From positions 1,922,001 to 1,986,000 of the forward strand of contig NZ_JBLZUR010000002.1 in the NCBI RefSeq assembly GCF_048565625.1: DNA of 64,000 nucleotides, in the 5' to 3' direction. Position 1 is the stretch's first letter, and every line of letters begins with the position of its first letter. The translations under genes and the position numbers were made by a program. Positions 47,027 through 56,265 of the stretch are shown in pieces. Under the pieces are notes generated by a model. The model was not told the origin of the DNA, did no database searches, and was given only the letters and a program-made list of their open reading frames with translations. Source of the DNA: JBLZUR01 sp048565625. Its GTDB lineage: Bacteria > Pseudomonadota > Alphaproteobacteria > Sphingomonadales > Sphingomonadaceae.

Positions 47027-48985
47027 ATGTTCAGTATTGAGGGATTGGAACAGAATGCGAATTCTGACTGGCTAAGGTCGGCTATTCGCGTTGCTAATGT
47101 TCCGACCCTAGCGTGTCTGCTGGTTCAGCTTACGGGCGATATACGTTGGATCGAAGGTCGGTTCGTCCCCGTGCGGACGCGCGGCCTGGATGATAACGAG
47201 GATGGCGGCCTTCCTCTGGACGTCCAGGAGGAAATTCGTTCTGCGGCCATCGAGGCAGTCGAGGCATGGCTGGCAGGGAAGCCTCCTGCGCTTGAAGATC
47301 CCGATGACGCGCTGCTGTGCCGCATCATGGGCGTCTCGTTGGGAGAAGAGATCCCGCTCGATTACGCCCCCATGATCCGGCAGGAGCTACGTCTGCCGAA
47401 TCGGAGCGATCCCCTCCCCTCCGTGCAGGTTCCAGACGATTTCCTGGCGATCATCATCGGGGCGGGTATCTCCGGCCTTTGCGCGGCTCTCGAGTTCCGC
47501 AAGGCAGGCATTCCTTATATCATCTTGGAAAGGAATGATCGACCTGGAGGCGTGTGGCTGGAAAACCGCTATCCTGGGGCAGCATGCGACGTTCCAAGTC
47601 ATCTCTATTCCTTTTCCTTCGCCCCTGGCGACTGGTCGCGCTACTTCGCCGGCAGCCGCGAGATACAATCCTATCTCGAAGCCTTTGCTGCGGATCAGGA
47701 TATCGTCCCGAATATCCGCTTCCGCGAGGAGGTGGTAGAAGCACGCTATCGCGATGATGAAGCCTATTGGGAGGTCGATGCCATATCCGATGGCGTCACA
47801 CGGACATATCGCGGAAAGATCATCGTGAGTTGCGTCGGCGCGTTCAACAAGCCGCGTCTACCCTCGATCCCGGGAATGGAAACGTTCATGGGGCCGAGCG
47901 TCCACACCGCCCGATACCCCGACGAGGGGCTTGCGCTCGCGGGCAAGGACGTCGTCCTGGTCGGCAACGGCGCGAGCGCGATGCAGGTAGCCCCGGCGAT
48001 TGCGGGCGAGGTCAAATCGCTGACGGTCGTCTTGCGAACGCCGCAATGGGTGGCACCGTTTCCCAAATTCGGCCAGAGCATTCCTGACGATCTGCGTCGA
48101 TTGCTACGAGAGGTCGAGCCCTATCGTCTATGGTACAGGCTTCGCCTGAGTTGGGCCTTCAACGACAAACAGCATGGGTCGTTGCAGATTGATCCAGATT
48201 GGACGTCGCGGACGGATTCCATAAACGCCCTAAACGATGCGCATCGACGAGGTCTGACCGCGTATATGCAGCAGGAACTGGGAGATGCGCAGCATTTGCT
48301 GCCTAGCGTGATACCGGATTATCCGCCTTTCGGTAAGCGGATGCTCCTCGATAACGGGTGGTTTCGCACGCTCGCCAAGCCGAACGTCACGTCCGTGAAC
48401 GGTTCGGTGGTCGAAGTCCGCCCGGTCGGTGTCGTTACGAGCGACGGTGCCGAGCACAAGGCCGACGTTCTTATTTGGGCGACGGGGTTCGACGTGGTGA
48501 ACTTGCTCGCTCCAATGAACGTACGTGGCCGCGGTGGTCAGATCTTGCATCGAGAGTGGCAGGGGGATGATGCCAGAGCTTATCTCGGCACGGTCGTACC
48601 GGGCTTCCCCAATTTCTTCTGTCTCTATGGTCCGAATACTCAGTTTGGCCACGGCGGGAGCTTGATCTCGGTGCTCGAGAGACAGATGCACTATGTCATG
48701 TCGCTGTTGCTGCAGATGTTTGATGACGGCATCGCTGTGGTCGACGTTCGCCGCGACGTCTATGAGAACTACAATCAGCGCGTTGATGATGCCCACGCCA
48801 AGATGATCTGGTCACGGCCAGATCTGAATGGTTACTACAAGAACTCGAAGGGTCGCATCGTCGTCAACAATCCCTTTCGCATCATCGATGTTTGGAAGAT
48901 GACGGAACGCGCCAATATCGCGGATTACGAGGTCGTAGAGACAATCGATGCGCAAGACCGAGGCCTGATGACCCACAAGGCGTGA
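47027..48985 (+). CDS. Baeyer-Villiger monooxygenase (HAPMO-like, with N-terminal extension)
   Basis: A 652-residue flavoprotein monooxygenase. After an extension of about 140 residues come the FAD fold (IIIGAGISGLCAALEF, GxGxxG at 145-150), the class B/BVMO fingerprint FMGPSVHTARYP (287-298; Tyr for the usual Trp, conserved His293) and the NADP fold (VVLVGNGASAMQVAPAI). Length and extension match 4-hydroxyacetophenone-monooxygenase-type BVMOs. It converts a ketone into an ester or lactone with NADPH and oxygen, which the two esterases could open. It is the first gene of the operator E unit. Confidence 0.92.
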   Translation: MFSIEGLEQNANSDWLRSAIRVANVPTLACLLVQLTGDIRWIEGRFVPVRTRGLDDNEDGGLPLDVQEEIRSAAIEAVEAWLAGKPPALEDPDDALLCRIMGVSLGEEIPLDYAPMIRQELRLPNRSDPLPSVQVPDDFLAIIIGAGISGLCAALEFRKAGIPYIILERNDRPGGVWLENRYPGAACDVPSHLYSFSFAPGDWSRYFAGSREIQSYLEAFAADQDIVPNIRFREEVVEARYRDDEAYWEVDAISDGVTRTYRGKIIVSCVGAFNKPRLPSIPGMETFMGPSVHTARYPDEGLALAGKDVVLVGNGASAMQVAPAIAGEVKSLTVVLRTPQWVAPFPKFGQSIPDDLRRLLREVEPYRLWYRLRLSWAFNDKQHGSLQIDPDWTSRTDSINALNDAHRRGLTAYMQQELGDAQHLLPSVIPDYPPFGKRMLLDNGWFRTLAKPNVTSVNGSVVEVRPVGVVTSDGAEHKADVLIWATGFDVVNLLAPMNVRGRGGQILHREWQGDDARAYLGTVVPGFPNFFCLYGPNTQFGHGGSLISVLERQMHYVMSLLLQMFDDGIAVVDVRRDVYENYNQRVDDAHAKMIWSRPDLNGYYKNSKGRIVVNNPFRIIDVWKMTERANIADYEVVETIDAQDRGLMTHKA

Positions 48986-49123
48986 CCCCGTGAGTCAGAA
49001 TGGAGCCAGCTGCCCGGCAAGCAGGCCCGCCTTCCGTGATTCACCATCCCCCACCGTGACATACGGACCGCTATGATGATGGCTTCGCCTGCTCGTTGGA
49101 ATGCGCCTGATGGAGGGGCAGTG

Positions 49124-50206
49124 ATGATGTCGCGTATCGAGGATGTTATTGCGGATGCGCGCGCCGGTCGCCCATTTGTCTTGATCGACGATGACTTACC
49201 GGAGGCAACCGGGCACCTGGTGGTGCCGGCGGAGGCCGCCACTCCCGACGTTATCAACTTCATGGCTAATGATGCGCGGGGCCTGATCTGCCTCGCGCTC
49301 GAAGCCGGAGCAGCCGACCAGCTGCAATTGCGGCAGTTGCCGCAGACAGGATCGACACGGCGCCACGCATTCGCCGCTTCGATCGAAGCAAAAGAGGGCG
49401 TGACGACCGGCATCTCAGCCTATGATCGCGCCCATACAATAGCGGTAGCGATCGATCCGAACTCCACCGCTAAAGACATCGTATCGCCCGGCCACGTCTT
49501 CCCGATCGTGACCCGGAAAGGAGGCGTGTTGGTCAGTCCGGGAAGGGTGGAGGCCGCTGTCGACATAGCAAGAATTGCAGGTGCCAGACCCGCGGCGGTC
49601 GTATGCGAGGTGTTGAACGCTCAGGGAGATCTCAGCCACTTGGCGGAACTCGACGCACTTTGCGCGTCACGCGGCATGAAGATCGCCACGGTGGCCGAGT
49701 TGATCGCGTACCGCCGCCGGTGGGAGAGGCTGGTGGAGCGGGTGGCCAGCGCGCCGATGTCCAGCCGTTACTGCGGCCAGGTCACGATCCACGTTTATCG
49801 CGACAGCGTCGACGGCGGCGAACACGTGGCGATCGTGCGCGGCGAGATAACGCCGGATGCCCGCACGTTGGTCCGTGTGCATCAGGTCGATATCGCCACC
49901 GACTTACTTGGCTGGTCTGCCGGCCGGGAAGACTACGTACCCATGGCCCTCACAGCCATGGAGGCTTATGACGGTCCGGCAGTGGCAGTCTTCGTCCATG
50001 ATCCAAGCCCGACGTCCATCGCGGACAGGATCAACGGCAAGCGTCACGAGTATATGATGAAGCATGCCGTCCGTGATTATGGTCTGGGTGCCCAGATCCT
50101 GCTCGACCTCGGCGTCAGAGACATGGTGCTGCTGACTTCCAGCGCCAGGAAGCTCGACGCACTGGAAGGTTTCGGCTTGACGATCGTCCGACATCAGCAA
50201 ATCTGA
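49124..50206 (+). CDS. Divergent RibBA-like protein (DHBP synthase plus degenerate GTP cyclohydrolase II domain)
   Basis: About 360 residues. The N-terminal half follows 3,4-dihydroxybutanone-4-phosphate synthase (RibB): RPFVLIDDD, LICLALEAGAADQLQL, SIEAKEGVTTGISAYDRAHT and GHVFPIVTRKGGVL. The usual acidic motif DRENEGD is altered to LPEATGH: one Glu is kept, but Arg, the second Glu and Asp are lost. The C-terminal half resembles RibA (GEHVAIVRGE...LVRVHQVD) but lacks the three zinc-binding Cys. It may be a weak or repurposed enzyme. Placement between the BVMO and an aldo/keto reductase suggests a link with flavin supply. Start 49124 or 49127. Confidence 0.75.
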   Translation: MMSRIEDVIADARAGRPFVLIDDDLPEATGHLVVPAEAATPDVINFMANDARGLICLALEAGAADQLQLRQLPQTGSTRRHAFAASIEAKEGVTTGISAYDRAHTIAVAIDPNSTAKDIVSPGHVFPIVTRKGGVLVSPGRVEAAVDIARIAGARPAAVVCEVLNAQGDLSHLAELDALCASRGMKIATVAELIAYRRRWERLVERVASAPMSSRYCGQVTIHVYRDSVDGGEHVAIVRGEITPDARTLVRVHQVDIATDLLGWSAGREDYVPMALTAMEAYDGPAVAVFVHDPSPTSIADRINGKRHEYMMKHAVRDYGLGAQILLDLGVRDMVLLTSSARKLDALEGFGLTIVRHQQI

Positions 50207-50323
50207 CGCGCGCCACTGCGTCGCCGTTTCGCTCCGCCAGGAAGGTCCATGGCAATAGCTGACGCTTGGCGGCGGGAGGCGACGTCGCATCAAAGGCTGA
50301 GTTCGGATCGGGAGGAGTGATCA

Positions 50324-51373
50324 ATGAAGTACCGCCGCCTCGGCCACTCGGATCTGAACGTCAGCGCGATCTGCCTGGGATCGATGACATGGGGCTCTCA
50401 GAACAGTGAAAGCGAGGCCCATGATCAGCTCGACTATGCGACTGATCACGGGGTCAACTTCATCGACACAGCAGAATTGTACCCGGTCACTCCGCCAAGC
50501 CGGGAAACTCAAGGCCGGACCGAGGAGATCATCGGTACTTGGCTGCAGGGTCGCAAGCGGCGGGAGACCACCATCCTCGCAAGCAAGGTGGCTGGCCCCG
50601 CCTTCGATCCCAAGCGGCCGGTTAGAGGCGGGAACAATCGCCTGGATCGGCGTAATATCGAACAGGCCATCAACGATAGCTTGCGACGGCTAAGGACCGA
50701 TTATCTCGACCTCTACCAAATTCATTGGCCCGATCGCACCGTCGCGATGTTTGGTGACAGGGCGCGCAACTCCCTCGACGATCACCCCGATACGGTTCCC
50801 ATCGAGGAAACGCTTTCGGTCCTCGCCGATCTGGTGACGGCCGGTAAGGTGCGCCATGTGGGCGTGTCTAACGAGACGTCGTGGGGCGCGGCCGAATATC
50901 TCAGGCTTGCGCGGGATGGCCGGCTGCCGCGTATCGCCTCGATCCAGAACGCCTACAATCTCCTGAATCGGCTATATGAAGGTGGTCTCGCGGAGTTCTC
51001 CCTACGCGAAGGCGTCGGTTTGCTTGCATATTCTCCGCTTGCGGCCGGTCACCTTACCGGAAAGTATCTGGGCGGCGTGACGCCCCCCGGATCGCGTTTG
51101 GCGGTCACCTGGAACTTCGCGCGTTATGATCGGCCCACGCAGCCGATCGCCACCGCCCAGTATGTGGCGATCGCCCATGCCCACGGTTTGGATGCCGCCA
51201 CCATGGCGCTCGCCTTCGTCAACCAGCAACCCTTTGTTACCGCGAACATCATCGGAGCGACCACGCCCCAACAACTGGCGGTTGCCATAGCAAGCATCGA
51301 CGTCACGCTAGACGAGGCGGTCGTCGCAGCTATCGAGGCGGTTCATGCACAACTGCCGGACCCCTGCCCCTGA
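50324..51373 (+). CDS. Aldo/keto reductase (Tas-like)
   Basis: A 349-residue AKR with a TIM barrel: FIDTAELYPV (catalytic Asp and Tyr, near 46-52), ILASKVAG (Lys), LYQIHWPDR (His) and a C-terminal NADPH-binding GATTPQQL region. The overall pattern, including the TAELYPVTPP segment, is that of Tas proteins. It reduces carbonyl compounds with NADPH. It follows the RibBA-like gene after 117 bp on the same strand and probably belongs to the operator E unit. GGGAGGAG precedes the start. Confidence 0.92.
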   Translation: MKYRRLGHSDLNVSAICLGSMTWGSQNSESEAHDQLDYATDHGVNFIDTAELYPVTPPSRETQGRTEEIIGTWLQGRKRRETTILASKVAGPAFDPKRPVRGGNNRLDRRNIEQAINDSLRRLRTDYLDLYQIHWPDRTVAMFGDRARNSLDDHPDTVPIEETLSVLADLVTAGKVRHVGVSNETSWGAAEYLRLARDGRLPRIASIQNAYNLLNRLYEGGLAEFSLREGVGLLAYSPLAAGHLTGKYLGGVTPPGSRLAVTWNFARYDRPTQPIATAQYVAIAHAHGLDAATMALAFVNQQPFVTANIIGATTPQQLAVAIASIDVTLDEAVVAAIEAVHAQLPDPCP

Positions 51374-51393
51374 CGAGCCCCGCGCTCGCTTAC

Positions 51394-52908
51394 CTATCCG
51401 AGTTCGTGTTTGAGTATCTTCCCCGAAGCGTTCTTCGGCAAAGTCTCCTTGAAAATCACTGAAGTCGGGCACTTGTAGCGGGCGAGCATCGATCGGGTGA
51501 ACGTTATCAAATCACTGTCGCTTGCTTGAAAGTCTGCACGAAGCACGACAAAGGCACGCGGCGTCTCGCCCCACAATTCATGGGGAACGCCGATGACGGC
51601 GACTTCGGCCACCGCAGGATGCGCGCTCATCACGTTTTCGATTTCGACCGGATAGATGTTCTCTCCGCCCGATACGATCATGTCCTTGTATCTGCCGCGA
51701 AGGTAAATGTAGCGATCCCCGTCGAACGCGGCAGCATCACCCGTTCTCAGCCAGCCATCCTCACTCAGCGCCTCGCGAGTAGCGCCTTCGCGATTCCAGT
51801 ACCCGAGCATGACCATGGGGGAGCGGATGCAGAGTTCCCCGGTGACACCCGGTTCAGCATCGGTGCCGGTCGTCGGATCGACTATGCGCGCCTGCGCCCA
51901 TGCGACAGCCTGCCCGCAGGATGAAAGGCGCTCCGGGTGAGGGCCCGCCGGGTCATGGTCCTTGGGCAGCAGCGTCACGACGGTTCCCGCCGTCTCCGTC
52001 ATGCCGTAGGCGTGGGCGAAGTCGCAGCCGAGAACGGCCGTGGCGCGCTGAAGCAAGGTGGGACTGATCGGTGCCGCACCGTAAATCACCAGCTCGAGAG
52101 ACGGCAGTGTCGAGCCGCTTTCCTCGAGATGCTCGACCAAGCGCAGAATGACGGACGGTACGAAGAATGCGTGCGTCACCCGATGGCGGGTCATGACATC
52201 CTTCAGGGAGGCCGCATCGGGCTGCGCCAGCAGCACAGTGGTGCCGCCCTGGCTGAGAGCCATCATTCCGTAGCCAATTCCTCCGACATGGAAGAGCGGC
52301 ATGGCGACGAGATTGACGCTATCTCGTGTGAAACTCCAAGCCTCCCGTGCAGTCCGCCCATTCAGCGCCACGCTCGCCTGACTGAGCATCACCCCCTTGG
52401 GTACGCCTGTCGTTCCCGATGTGTAGAGAAGGAGAAGAGGCTTTTCGGGATCAGAGACCGGCAAGTTTCCGGACGCCCGGGCGCCATCGCGCCAAGCTAC
52501 GAACGGCTCGCCCAAATCTATCGTGTCGGCTACATCGACAACCTCGCCGAGGAGGTGGCGTAAGCTGGGATCTACGATGATGAGCTTGGGCGCGCCGTCA
52601 GCGATTATGGCGGCGATCTCGCGCGGCGACAGGCGCCAGTTCAGGGGGTTCATGATGGCGCCCAGCTTGGCACAGGCGAACACCAGCTCGTAGAAAGCGA
52701 TGCTCGTGTGACCGATGATCGCGACCCTGTCGCCGGGGCCAACGCCGCGCTGCTGGAGCGCGGTGGCCAACCGATGACTTCGGCAATCCATTTCGAAGAA
52801 GCTGACCACCTCCTCCCCAAAGATGACGCAAGGCCGATCGGGGTCGTCAACGGCATTCACGCTCAGAAAGTCGAGGAGTGTCGGCGGCGCCATAAGCGTC
52901 ACGGTCAT
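51394..52908 (-). CDS. Acyl-CoA synthetase (AMP-binding)
   Basis: A 504-residue ANL ligase: P-loop LLYTSGTTGVPKGVM, HAYGMTETAGTV, RTGDAAAFDGDRYIYLRGRYKD near 385 (quoted in part) with MIVSGGENIYPVEIE, and the C-terminal LPKNASGKILKHEL with the catalytic Lys. It activates the acid released by the upstream reactions to its CoA ester. ATG 52908 is taken, since the family begins shortly before PPTLLDFLSVNA; an in-frame ATG at 52941 and a longer frame to 53007 exist. It is leftward and diverges from the crotonase unit across operator F. Confidence 0.92.
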   Translation of the reverse strand: MTVTLMAPPTLLDFLSVNAVDDPDRPCVIFGEEVVSFFEMDCRSHRLATALQQRGVGPGDRVAIIGHTSIAFYELVFACAKLGAIMNPLNWRLSPREIAAIIADGAPKLIIVDPSLRHLLGEVVDVADTIDLGEPFVAWRDGARASGNLPVSDPEKPLLLLYTSGTTGVPKGVMLSQASVALNGRTAREAWSFTRDSVNLVAMPLFHVGGIGYGMMALSQGGTTVLLAQPDAASLKDVMTRHRVTHAFFVPSVILRLVEHLEESGSTLPSLELVIYGAAPISPTLLQRATAVLGCDFAHAYGMTETAGTVVTLLPKDHDPAGPHPERLSSCGQAVAWAQARIVDPTTGTDAEPGVTGELCIRSPMVMLGYWNREGATREALSEDGWLRTGDAAAFDGDRYIYLRGRYKDMIVSGGENIYPVEIENVMSAHPAVAEVAVIGVPHELWGETPRAFVVLRADFQASDSDLITFTRSMLARYKCPTSVIFKETLPKNASGKILKHELG

Positions 52909-53398
52909 GGCCTTACCACGTCCCGGAGCAGTTGTCGGCATGCTGCGCCATGAGAGGAACGAAAACCGATCGCCAACCCGGCATCCTCTCGCAAGGCGAG
53001 GTGCCACGAAAACTTACCCTGATCCATCTGCCGCCGTCTCCTAACTCTCATTATCTAGGCGCAGCGCCTGCTGCTCAACCTTCACGTTCGTCTAGTTCTC
53101 GGTCTGCCGCACGGCAGGACAAACGCCGCCATCGAACACAATGTCATCGTCCGCTCCCACCATGTCGCCTTTTGGATCAAGTGATCAACGCCACCATCCG
53201 ATCGCCGTTGACGCTTACAACAGGAGTGTTGTAAGCCTTCTTCGGCTAAGAGCAAGGGATGGTCGTTCGGGGCTGATTGTAGAAGGCGTTTGCAGCGGGC
53301 CCGGCCGGCGCGCTGCGTTATCCGCCTGAACCTTAAGACAGGCCGCTGCAGAACTGTGCGGCATCATGTCTCAATTGAAAACAAGAGGATGGGGATGA
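52909..53398. promoter_or_regulatory. Divergent control region with operator site F
   Basis: About 490 bp between the leftward ligase and the rightward crotonase. Operator F is an exact ACAACA-GGAG-TGTTGT (53217-53232) within a perfect 9-bp inverted repeat, CTTACAACA...TGTTGTAAG (53214-53235). TTGACG (53208-53213) precedes it, placing the operator in the promoter spacer as at site E. I see no gene in the rest. Confidence 0.7.
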
Positions 53399-54181
53399 GT
53401 GGCTTTGAATGACGAAGGCGAGGCGCCCGTGCTTGTCGACCGCGACGGCGCCGTTCTGATCATCTCGATCAATCGGCCGCATCGACGGAATGCCGTCAAC
53501 CGCGATGTTTCCGTCGCCATTGCAGCCGCGTTGGACGACCTCGACAGCGATCCGGGTCTCAGCGTCGCGATCATCACCGGAACGGGGGGGCAATTTTCCT
53601 CCGGGATGGATCTGAAGGATTTCGTGGCCGGCGCTCGGCCGGAACTTCCCGGACGGGGGTTCGCAGGCGTGACGGAGCGGCCGCCTGTGAAGCCCTTGAT
53701 TGCCGCGGTCGAAGGCTTTGCGCTGGCCGGCGGGTTCGAGCTGGCGCTGGCATGTGATCTGATCGTGGCGGGGACCGGGGCGCAATTCGGTCTGCCAGAG
53801 GTCAGTCGCGGCCTTGTCGCCGGATCCGGTGGGATGGTGCGGCTCGCTCAGCGTATGCCGTTCGGCATAGCGCTCGAGTACGTGCTCACCGGGCAGCGAC
53901 TTGCTGCGCCGGAAGCCTACCGACTTGGTCTGGTCAATCGGCTGACGGAGGATGGCCAGGCCCTGCAAACGGCGATCGACCTTGCAAAGGTGATCGCCGC
54001 CAATGCGCCGCTGTCGGTCGCCATGGCCAAGCGGATCATGAACGAGGCGCGCGACTGGCTGTCCACCGAAGTCTGGGAACGGCAGCGTCCGCTGGCCGAA
54101 TCCGTCATCGGGTCGGAAGACGCACAGGAAGGCGCGCGTGCCTTCGCAGAGAAAAGAGTTCCCATCTGGAGCGGCCGATGA
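53399..54181 (+). CDS. Enoyl-CoA hydratase/isomerase (crotonase)
   Basis: A 260-residue crotonase: ITGTGGQFSSGMDLKDF (oxyanion hole), EGFALAGGFELALACDLIV, and FGLPEVSRGLVAGSGG, which keeps the Pro-Glu of the classical second catalytic glutamate, unlike the crotonase at 6630. It hydrates the enoyl-CoA formed by the acyl-CoA dehydrogenase. GTG 53399 is used; GAGGATGGGG upstream serves as ribosome binding site. It overlaps the HADH gene by 4 bases. Confidence 0.92.
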   Translation: MALNDEGEAPVLVDRDGAVLIISINRPHRRNAVNRDVSVAIAAALDDLDSDPGLSVAIITGTGGQFSSGMDLKDFVAGARPELPGRGFAGVTERPPVKPLIAAVEGFALAGGFELALACDLIVAGTGAQFGLPEVSRGLVAGSGGMVRLAQRMPFGIALEYVLTGQRLAAPEAYRLGLVNRLTEDGQALQTAIDLAKVIAANAPLSVAMAKRIMNEARDWLSTEVWERQRPLAESVIGSEDAQEGARAFAEKRVPIWSGR

Positions 54182-55020
54182 AAAGGGTTACGGTTATTGG
54201 CGGCGGTACGATGGGCATCGGCATCGCTTATGTCGCCGCTCAGGCGGGCGGTGAGGTCACGGTCGTCGAACCAGGCAACGAGCGCGCGGAGGCGATGATG
54301 CGCACCGTGGCGGACGCGGCACAGGGTGCGGTCTCCCGAGGCAAGCTCAGTGCGTCCGGAGCCTCGGAGTTGATCGGGCGTATCCGGCGCGTCGCATCCA
54401 CGTCGGACGTACCGTTGCGCGAAGACGTCATTATCGAGAGCGTTCCTGAGGATAAAGCCCTCAAGCTCAAGGTGCTCACTGCCGCCGCTGCCCGTTCACC
54501 GCGCCTCCTGGCCAGCAATACGAGCGCATTGTCGATCGACCGTCTGGCGACGGCAGTCGCCGATCCGACGATCTTCCTTGGGATGCACTTCTTCAATCCT
54601 GTCTGGTCCCTCAAGCTCGTCGAAATCGTGCGCGGTGGCGCTACGGCGGAAGCGGCTGTCGATGAAGCGCGCGAGATCGGACGCTGGATGGGAAAGGAAA
54701 CCCTCGTCGTTCTCGACATACCGGGCTTCGCGACCAGCCGGCTCGATCTTATCGCGTCGCTGGAAGCGATCAGGATGCTGGAAAGCGGCGTTGCGAGCGC
54801 CGAAGACATCGATCGCGCGGCGACGTTGGCCTACCGGCACCCCGTTGGTCCATTGCGGCTTAGCGATATCGTCGGCCTCGACGTGCGGCTGGATGTCGCG
54901 CGCGCCCTGGAGCGTGCGCATGGCTCTCGATACGCCGCTCCCCCTTTGCTGGAGCGCATGGTCTCCGAGGGACGGTTGGGTCAGAAAAGCGGCCAAGGCT
55001 TCTTCAGCTGGCCAAGCTAG
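54178..55020 (+). CDS. 3-hydroxyacyl-CoA dehydrogenase
   Basis: A 280-residue HADH: the NAD-binding fold VIGGGTMGIGIAYVAAQAG at 5-23, the catalytic His in GMHFFNPVWSLKLVEIVRG with Asn (HFFNP, near 138), and the Glu-containing ESVPEDKALK near 88. The C-domain ends with RMVSEGRLGQKSGQGFF. It oxidises 3-hydroxyacyl-CoA to 3-ketoacyl-CoA, the substrate of the thiolase at 32421. It is translationally coupled with the crotonase. Confidence 0.93.
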   Translation: MKRVTVIGGGTMGIGIAYVAAQAGGEVTVVEPGNERAEAMMRTVADAAQGAVSRGKLSASGASELIGRIRRVASTSDVPLREDVIIESVPEDKALKLKVLTAAAARSPRLLASNTSALSIDRLATAVADPTIFLGMHFFNPVWSLKLVEIVRGGATAEAAVDEAREIGRWMGKETLVVLDIPGFATSRLDLIASLEAIRMLESGVASAEDIDRAATLAYRHPVGPLRLSDIVGLDVRLDVARALERAHGSRYAAPPLLERMVSEGRLGQKSGQGFFSWPS

Positions 55021-55032
55021 AACTAGCGGAGA

Positions 55033-56217
55033 ATGAGAATGTCATCGCAATCGATCTTCCACAACGGACTCGTAGATCAGGCGGATCATCATTCCGATCT
55101 GCGCAGGAGCGTCGCGCGCCTGATGTCGCGATTCGGCCGTGGATACTTTCAAGAACTGGTTCGCAAGAACGAACGGCCGGACGAGTTGTGGAGAGAACTC
55201 GGTCAGGCCGGGTTTCTCGGGATGCACGCGCCGGAGGAGTTTGGCGGCGGCGGGGTCGGAATGTCCGAATACCAGCTGATGGTCGAGGAGGTGGCGGCAC
55301 ATGGCTGTCCGTTGCTTCAGCTTGTGATCAACTCCATCACCGTGCCGATCATCGCCACATATGGCTCTGATGCCATGAAGCGCGAATGGCTCCCGGCGCT
55401 TGCGAGCGGTGAGCGGAAAATCTCATTTGGCATCACGGAGCCGGATGCCGGGACCAATACCCACAACGTTTCCACCACGATAAGGCGGGATGGAGACGGC
55501 TGGCTTCTGAAGGGTGCTAAGTACTGGACGTCGGCGATTGACGAGGCGGATGCCGTGCTGGTCGTTGCGCGCGACGCCGATCTGTCGACGCCCGAGCGGT
55601 CGGCATTGTCGCTTGTCCTCGTGCCCACTGATTCGGTTGGTCTCAGTTGGAAAGCAATCGACTCCGCCGTCATGGTTCCGGAAAAAACGTTCTTCACGTT
55701 CTATGACGACATAAAGCTTCCGGCCGAGGCGTTGATCGGCGAGCCTGGGAAGGGCCTCAAGCAAGTCTTTGTTGGCCTCAATCCAGAGCGCATGGCTGCA
55801 GCGGCAATCAATAACGGCATCGCACGCTTCGCTCTCGCTCAGGCCGCTCAGTACGCCGTCGAGCGTAAGGTATGGCAGGTGCCGATCGGGGCGCATCAGG
55901 GTGTTTCCCATCCGCTCGCCGATAGCTACGCGGGCGTTCAGGCCGCGCGGCTTATGACGGCGCGTGCCGCCGATCTGTTCGACCGGGGGGAAGATGCGGC
56001 GGAAGCTGCAAACATGGCCAAGCTGCTCGCCGCCGACGCTTCGCTCAAGGCGCTTGATCAGGCTATACAGGTCCATGGCGGCAATGGGCTTTCCTATGAG
56101 TACGGCTTAGCTGACCTGTGGTTCGTTGCGCGTCTCCACAAAACCGCCCCGGTCAGCCGAGAAATGGTTCTAAACCACATCGCACAGCACAGCCTGGGGC
56201 TGCCCAAGAGCTACTGA
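55033..56217 (+). CDS. Acyl-CoA dehydrogenase
   Basis: A 394-residue flavoprotein: helical N-domain, then FGITEPDAGTNTHNVSTT (FAD contact), YWTSAIDEADAVLVVAR, and a helical C-domain with IQVHGGNGLSYEYGLADLW. The usual catalytic Glu of the C-terminal EGT motif is absent; the segment reads LHKTAPVSREMVLNHI, a form seen in a subgroup of actinobacterial and sphingomonad enzymes. The base must lie elsewhere, or the activity differs. Start at 55033 or the ATG six bases on. It completes the crotonase-HADH-dehydrogenase operon. Confidence 0.9.
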   Translation: MRMSSQSIFHNGLVDQADHHSDLRRSVARLMSRFGRGYFQELVRKNERPDELWRELGQAGFLGMHAPEEFGGGGVGMSEYQLMVEEVAAHGCPLLQLVINSITVPIIATYGSDAMKREWLPALASGERKISFGITEPDAGTNTHNVSTTIRRDGDGWLLKGAKYWTSAIDEADAVLVVARDADLSTPERSALSLVLVPTDSVGLSWKAIDSAVMVPEKTFFTFYDDIKLPAEALIGEPGKGLKQVFVGLNPERMAAAAINNGIARFALAQAAQYAVERKVWQVPIGAHQGVSHPLADSYAGVQAARLMTARAADLFDRGEDAAEAANMAKLLAADASLKALDQAIQVHGGNGLSYEYGLADLWFVARLHKTAPVSREMVLNHIAQHSLGLPKSY

Positions 56218-56265
56218 GCGTTGTCTTTGCCGTTGCAAGACGTACTTTAGGAAAAGTTGGTTGAT

